Source of the DNA: Paracoccus caeni
Lineage (GTDB): Bacteria > Pseudomonadota > Alphaproteobacteria > Rhodobacterales > Rhodobacteraceae
DNA: 64,000 bases
NCBI RefSeq assembly: GCF_016629665.1
Contig: NZ_JAEPRQ010000012.1
Coordinates: 1-64,000 of the forward strand
Direction of reading: 5' to 3'
Part shown: one piece after another, positions 54,043 through 62,657 of the stretch
Layout of the letters: each line of letters begins with the position of its first letter
Numbering within the stretch: the stretch's first letter is position 1
Notes under the pieces: generated by a model
The model's input: the letters and a program-made list of their open reading frames with translations, nothing else
The model's database searches: none
Told to the model about the DNA's origin: nothing
Position numbers and translations under genes: made by a program

Positions 54043-54879
54043 TCAACAAAAACTCGCCTGAAAGGACCTCGCGGTCAGCGAGACATGCTTGTCCAGCGGC
54101 GGGTGCAGCTCAAACGCTTTCGGCTCGCGCGCGAAGTTCCAGAGCCGGAACAGGGACCATTCCGAACGCCGCTCCTCGGCTACGTCCAGCTCGTTGCGGC
54201 TGATGTGGAAAGGGGTGCGTTCCCAGCCATTCGTCGTCTTCACCTCAATCAGGCGCAGACGGCCATCCGGCGCGAAGCTGGCAATATCGTAGCCGGCACC
54301 ATCGCCATCCTCCTCTGACACCCACCTGACCTTGCGCGCAAGATCATCGCGGCCCGCTGATTTCAGGGCTGCACGTTCATGCGCCAGGACGCGCTCCTCA
54401 CCGGCCCGGCCGAGGGCGCGGTTTCGTTCGTCTCTCGCCGCGACATCGAATTTGCGGGCGATGTGCAGTATCTGCTCCAGTTCCTGTGGCGGCGGCTGGT
54501 TCGGCAACGTGGGCGGCTGCCCGATCCAGATCGGCCGCACCTCCGCGAGGCCAGTCGGCGCTCCTGTACACGAATGGCGGCCAAGCCATGCCGAATCCAG
54601 CGCCAGCCATCGTGCCACGGCATCCACCAGCGTCATCTGGAAATTGAAGGCAGGCTTGTAGCCCGGGATCCAGTCCTCACCGAGCCCCTTCAGCACGGCG
54701 CTGATGTTCTGGTGCTTGAATTCGACCGATCCATCAGACCGATCATTCAACAGCGGCAGAAGCCCACGTCGGTGCTCGGCTTTGTTGTAGGCGCGGCCAG
54801 AGACGTCGTCTGCCAGCATCGCGAAGTAATCCGCGACGATCAGGTCGTTCTCTTGATCTGTCCAGGGCCCGTTCGGCAT
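54043..54879 (-). CDS. DUF3883 domain protein, restriction-like nuclease fold
   Basis: 278 residues. The N-terminal half (WTDQENDLIVADYFAMLADD; AYNKAEHRRGLLPLLNDRSD; EFKHQNISAVLKGLGEDWIP) is a helical domain often found before DUF3883. The C-terminal half has the PD-(D/E)xK pattern: GRAGEERVLAHE, then GAGYDIASF and RLRLIEVKTTNGWE, so Asp, Glu and Lys are in place. Such proteins occur in defence islands and next to restriction systems. Alone and opposite in strand to the DISARM operon, it is probably an independent nuclease or DNA-binding accessory gene. Confidence 0.8.
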   Translation of the reverse strand: MPNGPWTDQENDLIVADYFAMLADDVSGRAYNKAEHRRGLLPLLNDRSDGSVEFKHQNISAVLKGLGEDWIPGYKPAFNFQMTLVDAVARWLALDSAWLGRHSCTGAPTGLAEVRPIWIGQPPTLPNQPPPQELEQILHIARKFDVAARDERNRALGRAGEERVLAHERAALKSAGRDDLARKVRWVSEEDGDGAGYDIASFAPDGRLRLIEVKTTNGWERTPFHISRNELDVAEERRSEWSLFRLWNFAREPKAFELHPPLDKHVSLTARSFQASFC

Positions 54880-55640
54880 TGCGCCAGGCTAGGGGCGGAA
54901 ACTGCGTTTGTCATCAGAGACTTCGCGCAGGACTCCCAAGACCTACCCACGACCACGCCACCTGTGTCGGGTCTCCGTCGGTGTTGAGGCAGGCCGGAAC
55001 CATCGAAGCACGGGCGCAACGCGATCCCGTCAGTTCACTGAAATATATGGGGATTTTGAATCCGTCTCGCCGAGAGCGAAGGGCGGGTGAAAAGAGACGG
55101 TGAGCGGGCGGAGACCGATCTCACGCGTCTGGCCAGTCTCCGAAGGGCTGATGTTACCTGCAAACCATTTTTCGCATAAAGAAAAAGCCCCGCGAGGGAC
55201 CTGGTCAGCCCGCGCCGCCAGCGCGGCAATGAAATCTGGATCACCCGTGCCGATGAGGTGAACGGCCTGGACGCGAATGGCACCTGCGATTTCAACAACT
55301 GCACGGTGACTGTCACGCTGGCTGGGCGCGGGCCTGCGGCCGGGGAGCGGGTCAGCATCCTGTTCTAGTCTAGAACGGCGAGCGGCTGATTCCGCGGCCA
55401 GCGGCAGTCAGGGGCTGATGAGCAATTACAGCACCGCCGGGATGGGGCCGACCAACCTGTTCGACCATAACCTGCGCCGTGCCGCATGGGTCGAGATCGG
55501 GTTTGGCGGCATGCAGCACCGCTTCAATCTGGCAGGATCGGCGGCGGCTTTGGATGCGATCAAGCCGTATCTGAGTGGCGGCGCGCAATAGCGGTCAGAT
55601 TCTGGCAGGAATCGCTAACAACCTCATTCGGTGCGCCACT
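54880..55640. other. Junction region with unassigned gene fragments
   Basis: About 760 bases. On the plus strand, 55235-55369 encodes EIWITRADEVNGLDANGTCD and FNNCTVTVTLAGRGPAAGER then VSILF and a stop. A 57-codon frame begins at the ATG at ~55420 (STAGMGPTNLFDHNLRRAAW; EIGFGGMQHRFNLAGSAAAL). They look like ends of real proteins without upstream parts; I cannot name the families. The first ~250 bases hold nothing recognisable. The patchwork suggests past insertions. Confidence 0.35.
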
Positions 55641-56090
55641 TTATCCACTTTTCAATGCCGTAGCGGCATATGTCCGCTCGCGTTCTTCCATTGCCTGCCA
55701 TTCCTTTCCGGTTGAACGGGCGTAGAGGGCACCGACAGCGCGGCTGTCGAGACGCTTCGCTTTCGTGTATCGTGCTGCAATTCGGCTTAGAACGGGCCAG
55801 TCGGCAAGCGTGTGCATGACAGCATGCTCGAAGCTGTGAACCGGACGCCAGTCATCATGGACAGCCTGAAGACGCAGCCAAATGTCCGCGCCATTACCGC
55901 ACAGCGCGCCGATACCGGTGGCTGCCTCCTCGGTGATCGGACAGGTTTCATTAAGGATTCCGGCCAGTTCCGCTATTTCCACCCCCACATTTTGCGCAAA
56001 TTCGGCAAGCGTCAAATCGAGATGAGGAAATACATCTTCGCGCAGGATCTCGCCGGGATGAGCTGGCCTGTGATAGGATGGTGTTATCAT
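55641..56090 (-). CDS. HigA-like antitoxin with C-terminal extension
   Basis: 149 residues. The first ~90 follow the HigA addiction-module antitoxin: PAHPGEILREDVFPHLDLTL, AEFAQNVGVEIAELAGILNE, and GADIWLRLQAVHDDW. A further ~60 residues (SFEHAVMHTLADWPVLSRIA; RLDSRAVGALYARSTGKEWQ) have no counterpart in ordinary HigA proteins. The expected higB toxin is not on either side: upstream lies the left edge of the second Tn7-like module and downstream the gene fragments. It is either a solitary regulator or a remnant. Confidence 0.7.
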   Translation of the reverse strand: MITPSYHRPAHPGEILREDVFPHLDLTLAEFAQNVGVEIAELAGILNETCPITEEAATGIGALCGNGADIWLRLQAVHDDWRPVHSFEHAVMHTLADWPVLSRIAARYTKAKRLDSRAVGALYARSTGKEWQAMEERERTYAATALKSG

Positions 56091-56120
56091 AACCGACTTC
56101 CCCTGAACGAATTGAACCCA

Positions 56121-56210
56121 AGTATTTCAACCCGCAACTGAACACTACCCGAGGCCCGGAATATGGCAACCACGACTTGAGACTCAGCATTTGAACCGGC
56201 GCTCAATCTC
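56121..56210. repeat. Short repeats near the left edge of the second Tn7-like module
   Basis: AGTATTTCAACCCGC at 56121-56135 and AGCATTTGAACCGGC at 56186-56200 match at 12 of 15 positions, and TTGAACCC occurs again at 56112-56119. They lie 150-220 bases before the ner-like gene, where TnsB-binding repeats of a transposon end would be expected. No matching inverted copy was found on the far side, so this is a tentative end only. Confidence 0.3.
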
Positions 56211-56346
56211 CCTTTGACCGCCGCCAATCTAACAAATAACATTTTGATTTCAGTTAGATAGCAGCTAATGGTGGTAAAGTTTATTGCTGCGAAGTGATTC
56301 GTTATGTGCCATGGTGATTCGCGAATCACCTGCTGGAAAACTTGCC

Positions 56347-56577
56347 ATGAACGATTGCTGTCATGAGATGTTGCGAGCCCGCTTGAGAATCGCAGGCTCT
56401 AGCTTCAGCGCAATTGCTCGTGAGCTGAGTATCACGCCCTCATCGGTCAGCCTTGTTTCACAAGGCCACCGTAGGTCCGCAAAAATTCAGAAGGCGATTG
56501 CCCGCAAACTCGGGACCACGCCAGAAGCTCTCTGGCCTACCCGCTATACGAAGGAGATAAATATGACCCCGTCCTAA
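56347..56577 (+). CDS. Ner-like small DNA-binding regulator, second Tn7-like module
   Basis: 76 residues from the ATG at 56347 (GGAAA eight bases upstream); an upstream in-frame ATG is possible. The sequence SFSAIARELSITPSSVSLVS, QGHRRSAKIQKAIARKLGTT and PEALWPTRY closely parallels the first module's regulator, so the two share origin. It is likely a Ner-type repressor of the transposition genes. Its last codons (MTPS) follow an internal AAGGAG site and form part of the conserved leader. Confidence 0.78.
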   Translation: MNDCCHEMLRARLRIAGSSFSAIARELSITPSSVSLVSQGHRRSAKIQKAIARKLGTTPEALWPTRYTKEINMTPS

Positions 56578-56678
56578 AGTAAAGGGCCCTGAAAGCGCCA
56601 ACTTTCAGAGCCCTGCTATGGTTTGTCGATTCTTACCGCGACAAGCTAAGCATCCCAAACCTCGCATGCGAAGTCAAG
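56551..56678 (+). ncRNA. Conserved leader between ner and tnsA (module 2), candidate riboregulator
   Basis: AAGGAG (56551-56556) is followed by ATG ACC CCG TCC TAA (56563-56577). Then comes a strong hairpin at 56583-56613 (AGGGCCCTGAAAG...CTTTCAGAGCCCT), TTGTCG...CGACAA, AAGCATCC (56648-56655), CGCAT, and AAGTCAAG (56671-56678). Order and spacing match 27718-27845. The hairpin is better paired than in module 1. The remaining ~105 bases before tnsA include a further repeat, GATCGCCC...GGGCGATC (56730-56755). Function unknown. Confidence 0.55.
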
Positions 56679-56782
56679 GATCGGCGCAGCCTGCGTCGAC
56701 CACTAGATTCGTGTTGCCTGCGCTCATCGTGATCGCCCGAGTTCATGGGCGATCACCTGTCAAAACTTGCCAGGGATGTGAC

Positions 56783-57310
56783 ATGAACCCCTTCTTCCGT
56801 TTTCCCGTGCTGGCCGAGGCCAGCCGTATCGTTCCGGCGCGCTCAAAGGCGAGTGCGCGCGTACAGGTCGTTGATGTGCGATCTTTTTTGCCCCGCCCTG
56901 TCATCAGCAGGCTTGAATCTGCACTGGAAGCCCATTGCTGGGATCAGCTGGTTGCGAACCCCGACATTCGTGAGGTGCGGGCGCAACCCCCTGCCATCAG
57001 CTACGTCGACACGCGGGGCAAACACGTCACTCATCATTTCGATTTCTTGGCGAAACATGCCGACGGCACCACGAGTGTCGTGGCCGTTCGTCCGCTGGCG
57101 CGCGTGCGCAAGTATCGCTTCGAAGACACGCTGAGGCTCATCGCCGCGCAACTGCCCAGATCATTCACGACACGGGTCGTGCTGTTCACCGATGCGGACG
57201 TGCCCCGACAGACAATCGTTCCGCACGCTCCGACGACACGTCTGATTGAGCGCGCCAAAGAGCTGGGCGCGCCCGCTGTCTCCCCTTTCTCCCACATGAT
57301 GTTCGCTTGA
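56783..57310 (+). CDS. tnsA: TnsA-like protein lacking catalytic residues, module 2
   Basis: 175 residues from the ATG at 56783 (AGGGA upstream). It aligns with the first module's TnsA through ARSKAS, ESALEAH (Glu), QPPAISYVDTRGKHVTHHFD and FLAKHADG. The strand that should carry Asp-x-Lys reads TSVVAVRPLARV, so Asp has become Ala and Lys has become Arg. It also stops ~50 residues early and lacks the C-terminal winged helix. I infer loss of 5'-strand cutting; the protein may be structural, or the element may move by copy-in/cointegration. Confidence 0.72.
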   Translation: MNPFFRFPVLAEASRIVPARSKASARVQVVDVRSFLPRPVISRLESALEAHCWDQLVANPDIREVRAQPPAISYVDTRGKHVTHHFDFLAKHADGTTSVVAVRPLARVRKYRFEDTLRLIAAQLPRSFTTRVVLFTDADVPRQTIVPHAPTTRLIERAKELGAPAVSPFSHMMFA

Positions 57311-57320
57311 GGGGGCCGCG

Positions 57321-59453
57321 ATGAAACACAGCGATTTTAACCGCCTCGACCTTATCATCTTGGATGGTGCCGAATATCGGCTTTCTTCGCACGATAGTGA
57401 CGGCATTGTCATGGTTGGTGTAGCGGCACCGCACATTACCCGCAGCATCACACACAGTGAATTAGAAGAGCTGCTCCGCAGTCCCCGCTTCCGTTATGTC
57501 GCAAAAGGAGCGTCACGCGCGGTCGCTGAGCGGGGACTGATCGGTTTACCAGAGCATTTCCGTGACCTCCCGGAAGCCAAGCAAGAGACAGCGCTGTGGA
57601 GGCAACTGTATGTAGAAGAACTGCTGCGATACATCGACGCCGGTCTCAGCAAGTGCAACGAACCATCCGTAAATGTCATTCTGCCCGCCATAATTGGGGC
57701 CGTGGAGATGGCGATCCGCAAACGCCAGCGCGGACCCGTCAAGCGCGCGGGGCGCAAAGAGGCCCTGAACACACCGCCATGCGCCAAATCGTTGCTCACT
57801 TGGAAACGAGACTACGTGAACAGCGGTTTTAACATCATGGCATTGGTTCCCCAAACGCATCGCTGCGGGAACAAACGTCACATGCTGCCCGGAGAACGCG
57901 CCGCCTTCGATGCGCTGATCGCTGAATATGCTTCTCCGCTTCGCCCGAGCATCGACGGCATCCACGAGAGGGCGATAAACCTTTATGCGGATTTCAATCG
58001 AGGACGTGCGGAACAGCACCTGCCCAAACTGCAACCGCCGTCCCGCTCCTCGGTCTATCGTGCGATCAGGCAGATGGACCCCTACCAGACCTATCTTCAA
58101 CGTCATGGCGTGGATGCCGCCAACAAGAAATTCGCCCTGATTGAATATGGCGTGCAGGCGCTGCGGCCGATGGAGCGGGTCGAGATCGACGAATGGGATA
58201 TCGACCTCATGACTTTAGTTTCCGATGCAGGTCTGCTTGGCGAGCTGACAACGCAGCAGGTCACCGCCATGGAAGTAACGCGCCTGGTCGTCTGCGTTGC
58301 CATCGACTGCGCCACGCGCTGCGTTGTTGGCCTCACCCTGTCCAGATCGACCAGCTCGCAAGCGGCTATCCGGACGCTGGAAATGGTTACGACCGACAAA
58401 ACTACCATTGCACTCAGTTTAGGCTGTCGGGCGGGTTGGCATCAGGGAGGGCGCCCAGAAACCATCGCCGCCGACATGGGATCCGCTTTTGTCAGCGAAG
58501 ATTTAAAGATCGCCTGCGCGGGATTGCATGCGCGCCTGATGAATCCGGCTGGCGGCGTCGCTAAACTCCGGTCTCGCATTGAGCGCCTGTTCGGCACGTT
58601 TTCATCGCATTTCGTGAGCCGTTTCCGTGGGAGGACATTCTCAAACCCCGTACAGCGGGGTGATTACAATGCCGAAGCCGAAGCCTCCCTCACCGATAAG
58701 GACCTGCTGGGGGCATTTGTCACCTATATCGTCGACGTCTATCATCAACGCCCTCATGCTGGTCTTCAAGGCGAAACGCCCGCCGATTGCTGGGACCGAC
58801 TTGTCGACAAATATGGCCTGCCTACACCGGTAGATGCGATGGATCGCCGGGCCATCTTCGGTGTGGAGCTTGAACGCAAAGTTTCTGGTCGCGGCGTGCG
58901 GGTGTTCGGCGCGGATTATGCCTGTGACGAATTGCGCGACGCTTATAAGCATCGCCATCGACGGAAAGTGCGCCTCCGGTTCGATCAGATGGACCTCGGA
59001 TGGATCGCTGTCGAAATCGACGGGACTTGGTATCCGGCCCATGACCTGTCCGGTGCGCTGTCGGGAATATCATTCTACCAATGGTCGGCTTTTGCCCAAA
59101 CCGTCATGAGGCATAATCGCGAACGCGCGGCAGTTTCGGCGGAAATTTTACACGACGGGTTGCGCCGTCTCGATCAGCTCTCGACCGGTGCCGCCAACGC
59201 CGCGCAGCTTGGACGGATGAAGTATTCCGCTGAGGAAATCGACAAGGCAGAGGAAAAGCTCGGCCTTGGACTGCACCTGTTACCCGCAGTCTCCGCGGAT
59301 CAGCAGCCAAGCAGCTCGGGATGGTTGCAAAGTGGGTTCGAGGTTGGAAGTGACGATAACGACGATACCGATGCACCCCCTGCACCGGAAGATCCTCCTG
59401 CCGGCGGCACCCAACCGTCGCGTAGGAGCTGGAGGTTCGAAGATGACGAGTGA
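57321..59453 (+). CDS. tnsB: TnsB-like DDE transposase, module 2
   Basis: 710 residues, homologous along its length to the first TnsB yet clearly divergent. Catalytic residues: Asp in RVEIDEWDIDLM, Asp in TIAADMGSAFVSE, Glu in RSRIERLFGTFSS. The Mu-type C-terminal barrel (PHAGLQGETPADCWDRL) and an acidic, proline-rich tail ending SWRFEDDE follow. The intact triad contrasts with the degenerate TnsA encoded just upstream (10-base gap). Confidence 0.93.
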   Translation: MKHSDFNRLDLIILDGAEYRLSSHDSDGIVMVGVAAPHITRSITHSELEELLRSPRFRYVAKGASRAVAERGLIGLPEHFRDLPEAKQETALWRQLYVEELLRYIDAGLSKCNEPSVNVILPAIIGAVEMAIRKRQRGPVKRAGRKEALNTPPCAKSLLTWKRDYVNSGFNIMALVPQTHRCGNKRHMLPGERAAFDALIAEYASPLRPSIDGIHERAINLYADFNRGRAEQHLPKLQPPSRSSVYRAIRQMDPYQTYLQRHGVDAANKKFALIEYGVQALRPMERVEIDEWDIDLMTLVSDAGLLGELTTQQVTAMEVTRLVVCVAIDCATRCVVGLTLSRSTSSQAAIRTLEMVTTDKTTIALSLGCRAGWHQGGRPETIAADMGSAFVSEDLKIACAGLHARLMNPAGGVAKLRSRIERLFGTFSSHFVSRFRGRTFSNPVQRGDYNAEAEASLTDKDLLGAFVTYIVDVYHQRPHAGLQGETPADCWDRLVDKYGLPTPVDAMDRRAIFGVELERKVSGRGVRVFGADYACDELRDAYKHRHRRKVRLRFDQMDLGWIAVEIDGTWYPAHDLSGALSGISFYQWSAFAQTVMRHNRERAAVSAEILHDGLRRLDQLSTGAANAAQLGRMKYSAEEIDKAEEKLGLGLHLLPAVSADQQPSSSGWLQSGFEVGSDDNDDTDAPPAPEDPPAGGTQPSRRSWRFEDDE

Positions 59454-60441
59454 CCTACGCACATCTCCGGACCAGATCGCGCGCGTCGCCGTATCTTTGC
59501 GCAAACACTTCGTGGCCCATCCGGGCTACGAAACCGTCAGACGGATTTTTGGTGAGATCATGGATAAGCGGCAGGCCGAACTGGACCTTGGCCTGACCGC
59601 TGAGGGCCGTGGAATCGCGGTCATCGGGGAATCCGGCAGCGGCAAAACTACTGCCATCCAAAGGATTTTGCGTCGAATTGACACCTCGGGCACCGAGCCC
59701 GGCGAATTTCGCTGGATCTCTATCCGGGTTCCAACGCCCGCCACCCAGAAGGATCTGGCTCGCGCAATTCTGCATGCACTGGATTTCCAGTTGCTTCGCG
59801 ACACCACAGCTTCGCGCATGTGGGAGCTGGTCAATTTTCACCTGCAGTTGAGGAAATGCTGGCTTATCCACCTTGATGAGGGGCAGGAGCTTGGCGGCCG
59901 GGGGTCGGACGCAGAGAAGGCGGGGGTGATCAACGCCTTGAAAAGCCTCATGCAGATCCCTTCGTGGCCGACCAATCTGGTTGTCAGCGGAACCCCAGAG
60001 CTCCATGAACTGCTGACCCAAGACCCCCAGCTATCACGCCGCTTTTTCATCACCCGCTTTCTTCCGGTAACCGAATTCGACGCCCGCGATGATGTTGCCG
60101 AGTTGGTAGCCGGGTATGCAGGACTCGCGAACCTGCCACTTGCACCGGATCTCGCGGATGTGGAGTTCGTACCCCGCTTGCTCCATGCGGGGCGCGAACA
60201 GTTCGGCATCGTGGTCGAGCTGATCATCGGCGCGATTACCTGCGCCCTGGCTGACGGACACCCGGCGGTCGGCATTCAGGATTTCGCGCGGTTCTACGCC
60301 GAACGCACCGGTGAAGGCGCGCTCCGGAACCCCTTCCTTGTGTCGGACTTCCGGAGTGTGAACACCGGACGCGCACCGCTTGAACCCGTACTTTCAGCAG
60401 GCTCGCAAGGGCGGTCTCGCAAGCCAAAGGGGAAGCGGTGA
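59443..60441 (+). CDS. tnsC: TnsC/TniB-like AAA+ ATPase, module 2
   Basis: 332 residues from the ATG at 59443 (GGAGG upstream), overlapping the tnsB stop by 11 bases. Walker A AVIGESGSGKTTAIQRIL, Walker B CWLIHLDEGQEL, sensor LVVSGTPELHELL. A basic tail (SQGRSRKPKGKR) differs from the first module's protein. Role as for TnsC: target-bound filament that recruits TnsB. Confidence 0.92.
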   Translation: MTSDLRTSPDQIARVAVSLRKHFVAHPGYETVRRIFGEIMDKRQAELDLGLTAEGRGIAVIGESGSGKTTAIQRILRRIDTSGTEPGEFRWISIRVPTPATQKDLARAILHALDFQLLRDTTASRMWELVNFHLQLRKCWLIHLDEGQELGGRGSDAEKAGVINALKSLMQIPSWPTNLVVSGTPELHELLTQDPQLSRRFFITRFLPVTEFDARDDVAELVAGYAGLANLPLAPDLADVEFVPRLLHAGREQFGIVVELIIGAITCALADGHPAVGIQDFARFYAERTGEGALRNPFLVSDFRSVNTGRAPLEPVLSAGSQGRSRKPKGKR

Positions 60442-60442
60442 G

Positions 60443-61966
60443 ATGATCTTTCCTGCCCCGCACACGCGAGAAACCGTCGCTTCCTATGGATACCGCATCG
60501 CCCGCCTGTCAGGCCTCTCATCGCTTCCCGAGATGGCCTATCTGTTCGATCTGGACCTCCGCGCCTTGCTGATGGGGGACAGGCACAGCGTCGAGCGTCT
60601 GGCCAGATATGCAGGCTGTGACCCGGCCGCTCTCAGCAATGGCGCGCTCGACGCCAGCAATCCCCGACGGCTGCAGCTCGGCGCCGATCCCCGGAACAAG
60701 GTCATGTGCGCCAAGGATCGCTTCCGATTTTGCCCGGCTTGTCTGGGTAACTTAGCAGATGGAAATCTAAGAGCAGCTTGCCTTGCTCGCACGGATTGGC
60801 TGATCGATGCGAACCACGTTTGCGCCGAGCACGAGATCCGTCTGATGACGATAACCCCCCGCAAAGCTTCGCGCATCCAGCCGGATCTGTCGTCTTTGGT
60901 CTTGCAGCTGACGGCAGCACAGAAGGCAATGTGGCAACCTGATCGCCCCACCTCGATGGAGTGCTATATATCAGAGCGGTTGGGCGGGATGCATGCAGGC
61001 CGATGGATCGACGATCTTCAGCTCGATGTCATCATCCACACGGCGGAAGTGTTTGGCGCGATGGCTTCGCGTGGCGCCAACGCAAGCTGGCAAGATATTT
61101 CCGCTGACGAGCGCCGGGCACATGGATGTATCGGAGCAGACATTCTGATTGAGGGGCCAGCGACCGTGAAAGAATTTCTACACGATCAGATTGGGCGAGG
61201 TCGGCATGGCAACGATTATCGCAAGGCCTTCGGAAAGGCATTTAATCAGTTCTACTTTCGAAAGGACCAACCGGCTTACCGGCCGATATGCGAAGTCATG
61301 GCGGAATACGTAGGCGAGAATTTCCGTTTCACCGGGCAAGAGAAGGTTTTCGGAATCCTGACGCGTGGCATTCAGCCGACAACGCTGCGCTCCCTTTGCA
61401 AGCAGCATGGCATTGGAACGAAGATCACGGCACTGGTGCTGAAAGCTCAATACGACATTCGAGCCGGGGAAAGCCACATTGTCGATCCTGCGCTGATCGC
61501 TGAGCTTGCACCAAAGCTCAAAGACCTACTCAACGCTCAAGATGCCGGGCGTCACCTGGGCATATGTGTCGAGGTCTTGCGGACGCTCATTGCGGACCAG
61601 CTTTTGCTGCCAGATTTCCGGTTCAACAATAGAATGATTGGGTTCAGGCCAGAGACTTTGGATGCATTCCTGGGCACCTGGATGGCTCCAGCAAGAATTC
61701 GAAAGACACGCAAGAAAATGTCTTGCAAACCGTTGACAATCTTTGCTCGCGCACACCGGACGCGCACATCTCATGTACTTCTGGCGGCTGATGCCGCTCA
61801 GGTTAACTTCACCTACGATCGCAGGAAACAGGGACTCGGCGCATTGGGCATCGCGGAGAAGGACTCAGCTGCGGTATTGGAAAGGTTGCGCATTTTCCCC
61901 GGAAATAGGGCTGCGCTGGCGTCAACAGCCTCAACAGGACTGAAAAACCATGGCAAGATTCAGTAA
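60443..61966 (+). CDS. tniQ: TniQ/TnsD-like target selector, module 2
   Basis: 507 residues from the ATG at 60443, one base after the tnsC stop. TniQ domain: HTRETVASYGYRIARLSGLS, zinc site in FRFCPACLGNLADG and NHVCAEHEIRL. A C-terminal helix-turn-helix region (DAGRHLGICVEVLRTLIADQ) may read DNA. It is ~150 residues shorter than the first module's TniQ, so target choice probably differs. Its last 17 bases overlap the next gene. Confidence 0.87.
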   Translation: MIFPAPHTRETVASYGYRIARLSGLSSLPEMAYLFDLDLRALLMGDRHSVERLARYAGCDPAALSNGALDASNPRRLQLGADPRNKVMCAKDRFRFCPACLGNLADGNLRAACLARTDWLIDANHVCAEHEIRLMTITPRKASRIQPDLSSLVLQLTAAQKAMWQPDRPTSMECYISERLGGMHAGRWIDDLQLDVIIHTAEVFGAMASRGANASWQDISADERRAHGCIGADILIEGPATVKEFLHDQIGRGRHGNDYRKAFGKAFNQFYFRKDQPAYRPICEVMAEYVGENFRFTGQEKVFGILTRGIQPTTLRSLCKQHGIGTKITALVLKAQYDIRAGESHIVDPALIAELAPKLKDLLNAQDAGRHLGICVEVLRTLIADQLLLPDFRFNNRMIGFRPETLDAFLGTWMAPARIRKTRKKMSCKPLTIFARAHRTRTSHVLLAADAAQVNFTYDRRKQGLGALGIAEKDSAAVLERLRIFPGNRAALASTASTGLKNHGKIQ

Positions 61967-62657
61967 AGGTCGCAGGTCTCAGCGCTCCTTTGGGGAGCTT
62001 TCCCGCCGCCGGCAGCGCGACGCCTTCGTTCAATTGCGGTGGCGGATCCTGCGCGATATGCCGCGCTATGGCGGTATATTCACCAGTCATCAAACGCTGG
62101 ATGAGCCCGGACGACCCGATATCTATAATCAGTGGTTCGATTTCCTGTTCCTCGGCGTGGATGGCCACACCATCTGGAATGCAGAGATCATCACAGGGCA
62201 GATGGCATTCTGGGACCAAGTCAGCCAACTGGCTTGGGAGCAAACCCAGTCCTTGCTGACAGAGGCCGAATTTAACGCAGAGTTTAGTTGGAAAACCGTG
62301 CCGATGCCTTCTGTGCATGGCCAGAAAATGCATCGGGTTATTTTTCCCGAACCGCGTCGCTATGTCTCCCTCGACGGCCTGACGGTACGAGAGCACCAGG
62401 AACGCACAGCATCGCAGATTCTGAAAGATTCCCCGCCAGATATCTATGAGTCCTTTGAAATTGATCGTTCGTACAGCTACGGGATAGGACTGCATATGGT
62501 GGTGAATGCGCCGGTCATCGACCAAGGTATCATTGAGCGTGCTGTCCATACATTCCGAGAGCGTGGCGAGGGCGAATGGGTCAGTACGGTCCCTATTCCG
62601 CGCAATCATCTGCCGATGCAGACCGAAGCTAAGGCAATGGCTCCATACCGGGACTGA
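61950..62657 (+). CDS. Unknown protein overlapping tniQ of module 2
   Basis: 235 residues, basic N-terminus (MARFSKGRRSQRSFGELSRR) and aromatic-rich middle (YNQWFDFLFLGVDGHTIWNA; EIITGQMAFWDQVSQLAWEQ). No signal peptide or membrane helices, and no family that I recognise. The 17-base overlap makes it the sixth gene of the ner-tnsA-tnsB-tnsC-tniQ transcript. The first module has no counterpart. It may be a transposition accessory factor or the first cargo gene. Confidence 0.75.
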   Translation: MARFSKGRRSQRSFGELSRRRQRDAFVQLRWRILRDMPRYGGIFTSHQTLDEPGRPDIYNQWFDFLFLGVDGHTIWNAEIITGQMAFWDQVSQLAWEQTQSLLTEAEFNAEFSWKTVPMPSVHGQKMHRVIFPEPRRYVSLDGLTVREHQERTASQILKDSPPDIYESFEIDRSYSYGIGLHMVVNAPVIDQGIIERAVHTFRERGEGEWVSTVPIPRNHLPMQTEAKAMAPYRD

